Source: Artemisia argyi (taxonomy: Eukaryota; Streptophyta; Magnoliopsida; Asterales; Asteraceae). Taken from it: a stretch of 64,000 nt of DNA. The stretch's first letter is position 1. Each line of letters opens with the position of its first letter. Shown piece after piece: positions 21,341-30,907 of the stretch. The stretch lies in NCBI GenBank assembly GCA_030686995.1, contig CM060684.1:5291897-5355896 (forward strand). The letters run 5' to 3'. Made by a program: the position numbers and the translations under genes. Under the pieces are notes generated by a model. It saw nothing but the letters and a program-made list of their open reading frames with translations. It ran no database searches and was not told the DNA's origin.

Positions 21341-22929
21341 CCCCCCTCCCCCCATGTTGCCGTGCATCCCCAACCCCAAAACCACTCCACACTTAGCTTA
21401 TTTTCTTCAAAGTTCTTGCAAGGTTCAAGTGCTTATTCAAAAAGAAACCCTAGTTTGATCATAAGTTACCAAAAATCTTCCAAACCCTAGAATACTTGGT
21501 GATTTCTCTTGAGTTTAAATCCACTCAATTCACCTCAACTTTCATTTACATATCTTTCAAGAATACCAAGGGTAGAAAGGTTGCATGAAGTGAAAAAGGG
21601 TTGAAGCAAGTCTAACAAAGTCCATTTCCTTACTTGTTACTCCTTTCTTTATTAGAAAGCCAAAAGTTGTAAGCCAAACCCTAACATGCTTCTTGTTAAT
21701 TTATCATGTTCATATCATTTACATGTTATTATTGCTATATTATGTCTTGTATTGATGTCCATGATGTATAAAAATGAGTAAAAGATGTTGTTATAATGGA
21801 TTGTTGAAACAAGTTACTAAAACAAGCAAACTAATGAATTTCTTGGTAAGACCTGATCAAAATGGTAAAAATATGATATTTGATAATTACATATTGTGGT
21901 AGAGGACCTAACAAGGAAACCATAGCAATTTGAACCACCTAAAAAGAGTAAACGAGTCAAAAGTTATGGCGATTTGAAGTTACCAAAGATTTCCGGCAAA
22001 ACTGCCAAATACCATTCTGATCAAATTTGGGTTTTGAAAGTCACACTTCTGGTCCAATTCATCAAAAAGTTAAAACACGAAAGTTGTCCGGAACGACGTT
22101 TTCGTTCAGGAACAAAGAAGCTCGAGACCTAAAAATGCTTTCCGAGTGATAAAATTCTTCAAATTCTAAACAGCCCATTTTTAGGCGAAAGTCACTAGAT
22201 TATGGTTATACTTTGAAAGGAACAAGAGGTCTTATGACCTATAATCAAGACCACAACCATGGCTAGAGCCAAGGTTGTGTCTCATGACCTTGGAACAAGG
22301 ACCAAAGGTCATGGCTAGGCCATGACGAAACGACCATACAAGTTTATTTAGGCGAAAACATGAAACAAGGAATTAGCGAGAACTTGAACAAGCAATTTGG
22401 ATCTACTTCACTTAAAAAGGAACCATGAGATATTACAAGGAAAAATGGTCATACAAGACTTATGAAACTACCCCTAATAACAATCTTCATGTACTAATAA
22501 ACTTTCCTAAGTTTATTCAAATATCGGACATGTAACTTTTCGGATCAAAACTTATATCTATATATTTCATCAACTACTACAATAGTAGGGAGCCTCATGT
22601 GAGGAGTTCATTATGTAAGCCGTCGAGTTGAGTTGTGGATTTACGAGTTAAAGTGTCCTGGCTCCTCGAACGCTTACTAACATGACTTCTGAATTATGTC
22701 GGCCCGAACGGTAGTAAACGATATACCAAAACATACATGTTTCATGAAACTTTCTTTCAAAGACTCATACTATACATCATACCACATCATGGACTAAATG
22801 CAAGATATATATATAGGCACTACTTCATATTCTTTACTTCGATCCTAAGTCGCGACATTCTATTATAGGTTGCTCGTAGAAACCTACACGATCTAACCAT
22901 CACCTTCATTACTTGCTATCTTACTTAAG

Positions 22930-22935
22930 GTGAGT
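22930..22935 (+). promoter_or_regulatory. Candidate leader-intron 5' splice donor, Gypsy B
   Basis: CTTAAG|GTGAGTTCGTAGCCCC. The same hexamer, followed by a TAGCCCC-like stretch, recurs in the A, D, E and solo LTRs. Candidate acceptors are TTCTTCTTATAG (ending 23956, five bases before the first ORF's ATG) and ATCATTCTTAG (ending 24621, ahead of gag). The first pairing gives a 1027-nt intron. Splicing is inferred only. Confidence 0.5.
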
Positions 22936-23711
22936 TCGTAGCCCCACTTTCTATTGTTTAACTATTTTACAAACCCATGGGGGGAATACATGCTATTATT
23001 TTTCTACTCGAACACAATGCTTTCTAATGTATGCTTCACAACGATGTTTTATTAACACTAAGTAACGATTGCCATGTTCGAAGTCCCTATATCATGAACC
23101 ATTAGTCACTACCTTTAGTGAGCGCGAATATTGTGAATAGATCTATTGGGATTGACGAATCCCATTTGTGTTGAACAACGATGAGTTCACACAAATGCAC
23201 TATATTTGAGATTTAGCGGTATAACGGCAAAAGTACCTTGATAGGGCTTCTATAATGCCAATTTTGTTGGTTCGATGTTAATGTTTTGGTTGCATGAGCT
23301 TAGTGAAATAAATAACGATTTTGTTTTCTAAACATTGGTGTGAGTCTATAGCTCACACTACGACATATTGTGTTCAAACGATTTAACTAAACTCTACGAA
23401 TTCCACTCAACCTTTGTGTTGACCTCTCAAGCATGTATTTCAAGTTCATGACGATCAAGGATGGCACGGAAGGACACGGATACTCAAGAGGGCTATAAAT
23501 TTTATTATCATTCAAAACTCATTTAATGTAAATTGTAAACATGGAACCATTTGGGACCTCATTTTGTAATCTCTGATATTTATATAATTTGAATGATAAA
23601 TCTTTTAAAACGACTCAATTGGAGTTCGTTTTCTATTATTGTGACTATTGTGCCGTCAAGTAACACCCAGTTCGAATTCCGCTGCATCCATGAATTGGGG
23701 GTGTTACAGAT

Positions 23712-23724
23712 TGGTACCAGAGCC
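23712..23724 (+). promoter_or_regulatory. Primer-binding site, Gypsy B
   Basis: TGGTACCAGAGCC begins three bases after the LTR and differs by one base from the initiator tRNA-Met-complementary site. Confidence 0.85.
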
Positions 23725-23961
23725 ATGGTTATAGAGAAACGGGTCTAATTGAGACCTAAACTATAACCGCAATTACAAGCAAAAACATTTTATAGCCTTC
23801 CGCTCTTCGTGCCTTCCATCCTCCAGACGATTATGGACTTATTATGCAAGTTAGGCTACATAAACATATTAGTATATTGCTATATATATGCTTGCCATAT
23901 TTCGAGCACTCCCCATAAACGATAGAATTATATTAACATTGTAATTCTTCTTATAGAAATC

Positions 23962-24357
23962 ATGTGCGTACCCACTTCTCCCGATTATGTGCCCACTCTA
24001 CCTAATAACTTCCAAGTCTTACCACCCTCACCCGAGTTCGGATTTGACTTCGTAAATGCCTTCGCTTCTAATGACGAAGAAGAACCTTTCGAAGACTCAA
24101 CCGACGAAGAAGAGGATAATGAATACGAATATGTACTAGAACCATTACCACCACCACTATCACTTCCCTTTGATATCCCTACATGTGATGAATTGGATCA
24201 CTCACTATGGATTGTACCTCGACCACCATTGATCGAACAAGAAAGTCAACATGAAAACTACAGCTTCTCAAATTTCATCGACTCGTACCTCTATGACACA
24301 CTAAACCAAGAAGTTGCCGATCAATCAGAGCTGCTCGGACCTTCTAATCCACAATAG
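23962..24357 (+). CDS. Acidic ORF upstream of gag, Gypsy B
   Basis: A 131-codon frame starts at ATG 23962, directly after the candidate splice acceptor TTCTTCTTATAG. The protein begins MCVPTSPDYVPTLPNNF and has a strongly acidic middle (SNDEEEPFEDSTDEEEDNEY, about residues 35-55) followed by proline-rich segments (PLPPPLSLPF). It has no membrane segment or enzyme motif. A longer acidic ORF sits in the same place in Gypsy A (40277-41113), so an extra pre-gag ORF is shared by the two families. The function is unknown; acidic plus proline-rich composition would fit a disordered interaction domain (inference). Confidence 0.6.
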   Translation: MCVPTSPDYVPTLPNNFQVLPPSPEFGFDFVNAFASNDEEEPFEDSTDEEEDNEYEYVLEPLPPPLSLPFDIPTCDELDHSLWIVPRPPLIEQESQHENYSFSNFIDSYLYDTLNQEVADQSELLGPSNPQ

Positions 24358-24489
24358 ACTAGTATGATGATACTAGTTAACTTTTGTACTACTAAACTGA
24401 TTAGACTCAGTTAGTAAATGTTACGAAATCTATGTATAACTAGCGATAGTAAAAACGTTGTAATTACTAAACTGAAAGTATCAGTTAGT
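24358..24489 (+). repeat. Three hairpins between acidic ORF and gag
   Basis: Immediately after the stop codon: ACTAGTAT-gatg-ATACTAGT (24358-24377), then ACTAAACTGA...TCAGTTAGT (24391-24415) and the same arms again (24466-24489). Positioned in the spacer, they could act on termination, reinitiation or RNA packaging. The role is unknown. Confidence 0.7.
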
Positions 24490-24681
24490 AAATTTTGAAG
24501 AAGCTTGTAAAAGGTTTCGATTTTGTAAATCAACCAACGTTGTACGAATAAAACTCTTGTTTTATATACTATCATGTGTTATGCTTTTAAGTTTCAAACA
24601 TTATTATCCTATCATTCTTAGCAAAAATTGTGCTCATCTCACAACTCTCTAATTACGATGTATCTTTTGAACAATAGAATC

Positions 24682-26022
24682 ATGGCGCCAAAGAAAAAGA
24701 CACCACCAACAATGACGCAAGCCGCCATCCGCAAACTGGTAAAGGACAGTATCAATGCAGCACTTATCACAGAGCGAGCAGCCGTAGCTGCAGCAGCTGC
24801 AGCAGCTGCCGAAGCCGCCACAGCTACTGGTGCTGCTGATGCTGCAGCAGCCGCCGATGCTGCAGCAGCTGCTGATGCTGCATCAGCTGATGAAGCCGCC
24901 ACTGCTGCGGAAGCTGCAATAGCTGCAGAAGCTGCAAGAATTGCCAGTCTTAACCTGGGAGGACCAAACTCAACTACCCCTCCGGTGACCAATGTTACTA
25001 CAGTACCAAAGGGTTGCTCGTTCATTTCCTACCTGAAATGTGAACCCATCAAATTCAAGGGTACTGAAGGGGCTGTAGGTTTAACCCGTTGGTTCGAAAA
25101 GGCGGAGTCGGTGTTCTTGGTTAGTAAATGTACCGAGGAGGATAAAGTTAAGTATGCCACGAGTACTCTGTTGAATGAGGCGTTGTCCTGGTGGAACTCA
25201 ATTGCTCAACCCATGGGCATTGAGAATGCCTACAAAATTACTTGGGCTAATTTGAAACAAATGATGATCAAGGAATACTGTCCTCGCAGTGAAATACAGA
25301 AGTTGGAGGTTGAATTCTGGGATCATACGGTTAGGGGAAATGATATCATAACCTACAATCGTCGATTTCAAGAATTAAGGATACTTTGTCCAACAATGGT
25401 TTCCCCAAAGGAAAAATTGTTGGAAAGATATATCTGGGGACTTCCATCCAGCATACAAGGACATGTAACTTCGGCAAATCCAAAGGAACTTGATGAAGCT
25501 ATGCGGATGTCCCGCAGCCTCATGGACCAAGTGGTACGAATGACAGAAACCCGAAAGCAAACCAACAACAACACCAACAACGCCAGCAATACCAATAACC
25601 CCAACAATTCCAACTACAGTAACAACAATAACAATAGGAACAACAACAACAAGCGACCATGGGATGGTAACCATGGAAGTAACAACAATAACAACAACAA
25701 CCAAACTCAAAACAACAACCAGCAAAACAAAAGACAAGAGACCACAAGGGCTTATGTGGCTGCACCAACTAGAGGCGCAGGATATACCGGGAATGCTCCA
25801 CTATGCAATAAGTGTAACTTCCATCACTCAGGTCCTTGCCCGGCTAAGTGTCGCAACTGTCAGAACACTGGACACCTTGCCAGAGATTGCAGAGTCAAGG
25901 ATGTAGCTACCGGTAGCAACACACAACCGATAGTTATATGCTTCGGATGTGGAGAAAGTGGACATTACAAGAACCAATGTCCCCAAAATCAAGGTCAACA
26001 AGTTGAAGACAACCAAGGGTGA
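24682..26022 (+). CDS. Gag polyprotein of Gypsy B (intact, no pol)
   Basis: From ATG 24682 (MAPKKKTPPTMTQAAIRKL) there are 446 codons; an in-frame ATG at 24658 is possible. Order: a polyalanine/Glu/Asp segment (about residues 35-90), the retrotransposon Gag core (GTEGAVGLTRWFEKAESVF, LSWWNSI, YCPRSEIQKLEVEFW, YNRRFQELRILCP), an Asn-rich linker (about 310-370), then zinc knuckles CRNCQNTGHLARDC and CFGCGESGHYKNQC. It stops at 26022 just after the second knuckle, where protease would normally start. Gag packages RNA into particles. An intact gag without pol fits a parasite that supplies its own coat but borrows enzymes. Confidence 0.9.
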   Translation: MAPKKKTPPTMTQAAIRKLVKDSINAALITERAAVAAAAAAAAEAATATGAADAAAAADAAAAADAASADEAATAAEAAIAAEAARIASLNLGGPNSTTPPVTNVTTVPKGCSFISYLKCEPIKFKGTEGAVGLTRWFEKAESVFLVSKCTEEDKVKYATSTLLNEALSWWNSIAQPMGIENAYKITWANLKQMMIKEYCPRSEIQKLEVEFWDHTVRGNDIITYNRRFQELRILCPTMVSPKEKLLERYIWGLPSSIQGHVTSANPKELDEAMRMSRSLMDQVVRMTETRKQTNNNTNNASNTNNPNNSNYSNNNNNRNNNNKRPWDGNHGSNNNNNNNQTQNNNQQNKRQETTRAYVAAPTRGAGYTGNAPLCNKCNFHHSGPCPAKCRNCQNTGHLARDCRVKDVATGSNTQPIVICFGCGESGHYKNQCPQNQGQQVEDNQG

Positions 26023-26209
26023 GCATATATGATAAGAGGAGAAGGAGCTTATCAGAATCTCAACAACACTGCAGAACAATGAAGTTTAGAACTTAGCAGT
26101 CATATTTATTTATGCACTTTGTTGTACTATGTGTATGTCATCCCTAGTAATGGGAGTTTTATGACTTAAGAATATTTATTGTTCAATAAACGACTCTTTG
26201 TGATAATTC

Positions 26210-26624
26210 TCATCTATTGTACTTTCTATCTCCAAACCAATTCGATTGTTTAGCAGACTATTACCATTCTATGAGACTTACTCAGTTATCTTATAAACCA
26301 TTCAACAAATTTTACTTCAAGCTAATTTGTTATCACTTTATTGTTTCACATCATTTTACTCCAAGATATTCTACCACCATCCTAGAAATCACTTCGTTGA
26401 TACCACCCTATAAATCAATATCATGCCTTCATTTCCAACTTTCATCACAAACCACTAAATCTCAACATACCAAAATGAAGAACACAAACCTTCTTAACCT
26501 TCTCACCATCATCATCTTCACAACCCTTAATCCCACAAGCTCACTTTCTGATATTGATGCACTTTTAAAGCTCAAATCATCCTTAGTTACACCACAAGCA
26601 AACTCATCAGCCTTACAAGATTGA
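26210..26624 (+). pseudogene. Captured 5' end of an LRR receptor-like kinase gene
   Basis: Between gag and the polypurine tract lies host-like sequence. A TATAAAT (26409-26415) is followed by a short leader and ATG 26475, encoding 49 residues: a signal peptide (MKNTNLLNLLTIIIFTTLNP) followed by SDIDALLKLKSSLV and NSSALQD. This matches the N-terminal leucine-rich-repeat cap of plant LRR receptor kinases, most like the pollen receptor-like kinase type. The cap normally continues with Trp after the last Asp; here the codon is TGA. The related element E has no such segment, only the flanking 3' region (from about 26634). Left limit is approximate. Likely a transduplicated promoter plus first-exon fragment. 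Confidence 0.55.
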
Positions 26625-26633
26625 ATACCATAC

Positions 26634-26913
26634 ATGACTAAACCGAACATCACATTATCGGTCCTAAATTATACATAGCCTGATCACCTATGTCTAATTC
26701 AGGAGGGATCATGTTATGCTGGGAGCAGTCACCTGTATGTTTTCTTAGAAACAAACTTCTCATAAGTAAACTCATCCTACGCCATACACTGAAACGACAA
26801 ATCAAACTACATCACTCTAATCCTCATAAGTAACCACACCTATTCATCTACACCACTCCAACATATAACACACACAGAACTTCGGGACGAAGTTCCCCGT
26901 AAGGGGTAGAGAC
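26634..26913 (+). other. 3' untranslated region and polypurine tract, Gypsy B
   Basis: Conserved with the same region of element E (for example CTAAACCGAACATCACATTA and CATGTTATGCTGGGAGCAGT). It ends AAGGGGTAGAGAC (26901-26913), the purine-rich primer site for plus-strand DNA next to the 3' LTR. Confidence 0.75.
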
Positions 26914-29900
26914 TGTAACAATTCGCATTTTCAGGTTAATTACTTTTCCCAGCAGGTCACCCATGTCGGTACTACTCTCACATGAGCACGCTTAACCGAA
27001 TGGGCGATTAACCGTTAGACCACAAAACGAGTTTCTAAGACGTTTTGAGTTTTCAAACTTATTAGAAAAAGTCAACATAATTTTTCCCTCCTCCTTTGAC
27101 CAAAAATCATTCCTTGATTTTATAAGTCACTCCTTGATTTTTAGGCTTACGGTTTGATGTCTAAAAGACATTTAACACCAACCGACACTAGACTGAGCCC
27201 AGTCTAGACATTATAAGTCATTTTAAATCATTTATATCATATTAGAAAAGTAACATTTTACTTTTCCCAATTTTACGCAATATTCGTACATTTTACGTAT
27301 TACGCGTTTTAGACCCGTGTTTCCAGTTTTTAGCAGGGTTTACCACCCAAATGGAACCTACCACTCATTTTATATTTTATTATGGGACATATGGACATGT
27401 CTAACAATACTTTAAAGTTTCATAATTTTACGACACCCGGTTTTACGTTTTGAGGCATAATCATTTACGGTTGGCATTTCCCGGAGTCAAAATTCATCTA
27501 ATATCTTAGGATAATATCAAGACCAAGCCAACTCACCCCTTATCCTTGGTGAACCGCCAAAGGGGGGGGGAGTCACCCTTGAGGTGGCTTGATCTTGTGC
27601 TAAGTAGCCTAAGATGTTTACATGTGTAGTTTTGGCCAAAATATCCTAAAAATGTAACCTCCTCAAAGGCATATAAATACCCCCCCTCCCCCCATGTTGC
27701 CGTGCATCCCCAACCCCAAAACCACTCCACACTTAGCTTATTTTCTTCAAAGTTCTTGCAAGGTTCAAGTGCTTATTCAAAAAGAAACCCTAGTTTGATC
27801 ATAAGTTACCAAAAATCTTCCAAACCCTAGAATACTTGGTGATTTCTCTTGAGTTTAAATCCACTCAATTCACCTCAACTTTCATTTACATATCTTTCAA
27901 GAATACCAAGGGTAGAAAGGTTGCATGAAGTGAAAAAGGGTTGAAGCAAGTCTAACAAAGTCCATTTCCTTACTTGTTACTCCTTTCTTTATTAGAAAGC
28001 CAAAAGTTGTAAGCCAAACCCTAACATGCTTCTTGTTAATTTATCATGTTCATATCATTTACATGTTATTCTTGCTATATTATGTCTTGTATTGATGTCC
28101 ATGATGTATAAAAATGAGTAAAAGATGTTGTTATAATGGATTGTTGAAACAAGTTACTAAAACAAGCAAACTAATGAATTTCTTGGTAAGACCTGATCAA
28201 AATGGTAAAAATATGATATTTGATTATTACATATTGTGGTAGAGGACCTAACAAGGAAACCATAGCAATTTGAACCACCTAAAAAGAGTAAACGAGTCAA
28301 AAGTTATGGCGATTTGAAGTTACCAAAGATTTCCGGCAAAACTGCCAAATACCATTCTGATCAAATTTGGGTTTTGAAAGTCACACTTCTGGTCCGATTC
28401 ATCAAAAAGTTAAAACACGAAAGTTGTCCGGAACGACGTTTTCGTTCAGGAACAAAGAAGCTCGAGACCTAAAAATGCTTTCCGAGTGATAAAATTCTTC
28501 AAATTCTAAACAGCCCATTTTTAGGCGAAAGTCACTAGATTATGGTTATACTTTGAAAGGAACAACAGGTCTTATGACCTATAATCAAGACCACAACCAT
28601 GGCTAGAGCCAAGGTTGTGTCTCATGACCTTGGAACAAGGACCAAAGGTCATGGCTAGGCCATGACGAAACGACCATACAAGTTTATTTAGGCGAAAACA
28701 TGAAACAAGGAATTAGCGAGAACTTGAACAAGCAATTTGGATCTACTTCACTTAAAAAGGAACCATGAGATATTACAAGGAAAAATGGTCATACAAGACT
28801 TATGAAACTACCCCTAATAACAATCTTCATGTACTAATAAACTTTCCTAAGTTTATTCAAATATCGGACATGTAACTTTTCGGATCAAAACTTATATCTA
28901 TATATTTCATCAACTACTACAATAGTAGGGAGCCTCATGTGAGGAGTTCATTATGTAAGCCGTCGAGTTGAGTTGTGGATTTACGAGTTAAAGTGTCCTG
29001 GCTCCTCGAACACTTACTAACATGACTTCTGAATTATGTCGGCCCGAACGGTAGTAAACGATATACCAAAACATACATGTTTCATGAAACTTTCTTTCAA
29101 AGACTCATACTATACATCATACCACATCATGGACTAAATGCAAGATATATATATAGGCACTACTTCATATTCTTTACTTCGATCCTAAGTCGCGACATTC
29201 TATTATAGGTTGCTCGTAGAAACCTACACGATCTAACCATCACCTTCATTACTTGCTATCTTACTTAAGGTGAGTTCGTAGCCCCACTTTCTATTGTTTA
29301 ACTATTTTACAAACCCATGGGGGGAATACATGCTATTATTTTTCTACTCGAACACAATGCTTTCTAATGTATGCTTCACGACGATGTTTTATTAACACTA
29401 AGTAACGATTGCCATGTTCGAAGTCCCTATATCATGAACCATTAGTCACTACCTTTAGTGAGCGCGAATATTGTGAATAGATCTATTGGGATTGACGAAT
29501 CCCATTTGTGTTGAACAACGATGAGTTCACACAAATGCACTATATTTGAGATTTAGCGGTATAACGGCAAAAGTACCTTGATAGGGCTTCTATAATGCCA
29601 ATTCTGTTGGTTCAATGTTAATGTTTTGGTTGCATGAGCTTAGTGAAATAAATAACGATTTTGTTTTCTAAACATTGGTGTGAGTCTATAGCTCACACTA
29701 CGACATATTGTGTTCAAACGATTTAACTAAACTCTACGAATTCCACTCAACCTTTGTGTTGACCTCTCAAGCATGTATTTCAGGTTCATGACGATCAAGG
29801 ATGGCACGGAAGGACACGGATACTCAAGAGGGCTATAAATTTTATTATCATTCAAAACTCATTTAATGTAAATTGTAAACATGGAACCATTTGGGACCTC

Positions 29901-30048
29901 ATTTTGTAATCTCTGATATTTATATAATTTGAATGATAAATCTTTTAAAACGACTCAATTGGAGTTCGTTTTCTATTATTGTGACTATTGTGCCGTCAAG
30001 TAACAACCAGTTCGAATTCCGCTGCATCCATGAATTGGGGGTGTTACA
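26914..30048 (+). repeat. Gypsy B 3' LTR (3135 bp)
   Basis: It starts TGTAACAATTCGC and ends GGGGGTGTTACA, followed by GGGTC of the target duplication. It is nearly identical to the 5' copy and repeats its TATA box, donor motif (about 29270) and hairpins. Confidence 0.93.
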
Positions 30049-30907
30049 GGGTCAATGCTCACAACGGAGGAGATGCGTTTAAAGACTCGTGGACTAGATA
30101 TTCTTGTTGATTCTAGCTCTTCTTCACCGATGGTTTTGTTGGCTAACTCGACTTCAAATATGCGGCGTACTCCTAATCCTAATGAAAAGGTACACAAACC
30201 GTGTTTTCTTTATGCTCAAGGTTTTTGTCGGTTTGGTGTCCATTGTAAGTTCCTACATGATTGTATCCATAATAATCCTTCAAAACGCCCATCCACTACT
30301 AATGTTCCTACGGGGTCCCCTTTGTCATCCAATGATTTAGTAACCCTTCAAACTCTCTTAGCTAAATTGGGCATTCAAGGTACTACGCATGGGGTAGCTA
30401 ATCAATTGACCAATAATCCTACCACTGTTCAAAGTTTTAGTGATAATAAGCCCATTGCATGTTTTGCTTCACCACCAGGCTTTGGTAATCCAGCCCAGTT
30501 TAACACCTACGGGGGGCTCCATTTGTAGCAGGGGGTTCACAGTGGCTAGGGGGTCATAATGGGGGTCATATTAGTTCACATCAGGGGGGTTCGTTTTTGG
30601 CAGCAGGTCCACACCAGGGGGGTTCATTTTTAGCAGCAGGTCCACAGCAGGGGGGGTTCTTTTGTTCAGTTTCCATTGCCAGGGGGTCCACAGCATGGGG
30701 GTTCGTTTTTGGCAGCAGGTCCACAGCAGGGGGTTCTTTTGTTCAGTTTCTATTGCCAAGGGGTTCCCAACAGGGTCCGTCTCATTTGACTGGGGGTTCG
30801 CAACCAGTTACTAATAATTTGAATAGTTCACAGCAGGTCAAGAAACTATTTTACCTCACGCTTTTACTACTGACACTCTTCAAGCTCCCGCTGATGGTAA
30901 CTGGAAT
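30049..30907 (+). pseudogene. Copia gag, second half, with zinc finger and Gly/Gln repeats
   Basis: Coding resumes after Gypsy B with MLTTEEMRLKTRGLDILVD and a CCCH-type finger, CFLYAQGFCRFGVHCKFLHD (about 30200-30260), where many Copia Gags carry a CCHC knuckle. The frame stops at 30526-30528, and a shifted frame carries repeats of the type QGGSFLAAGP (30529-30800). Both are broken; the G-rich repeat is a likely site of slippage. Confidence 0.75.

Larger units (their letters stand above)
20573..23708 (+). repeat. Gypsy B 5' LTR (3136 bp)
   Basis: It begins TCTAACAATTCG (the 3' copy has TGTAACAATTCG, so the terminal G is mutated) and ends GGGGGTGTTACA. A plus-strand TATA box, ATATAAATAC, is at 21331-21340, giving about 2.3 kb of R plus U5 in the transcript. 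A perfect donor consensus AAG|GTGAGT lies at 22930, and two adjacent hairpins (CTACTA-caa-TAGTAG and CCTCA-tg-TGAGG) lie near 22573-22605. Short frames inside are not genes. Confidence 0.93.
20573..30048 (+). mobile_element. Gypsy element B, non-autonomous (gag only)
   Basis: LTRs at 20573-23708 and 26914-30048 flank a 3.2-kb internal region. The target duplication is CGGTC (20568-20572) and GGGTC (30049-30053), one mismatch. The LTRs differ at about 15 positions in 3135 by eye (roughly 0.5%), so it is younger than its Copia host. The internal region holds a primer-binding site, an acidic ORF, a complete gag, a captured host-like segment and a polypurine tract, but no protease, reverse transcriptase or integrase. 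It would need enzymes from a related element. Confidence 0.93.

Noticed and set aside
24639..25025. Long minus-strand frame with polyalanine
   Set aside because: Antisense shadow of the GCT/GCA-repeat polyalanine segment of Gypsy B gag.
25368..25768. Overlapping minus-strand frames rich in Val/Leu/Cys that look like membrane proteins
   Set aside because: Antisense of the AAC-rich (Asn) linker of gag; hydrophobicity is a codon artefact.
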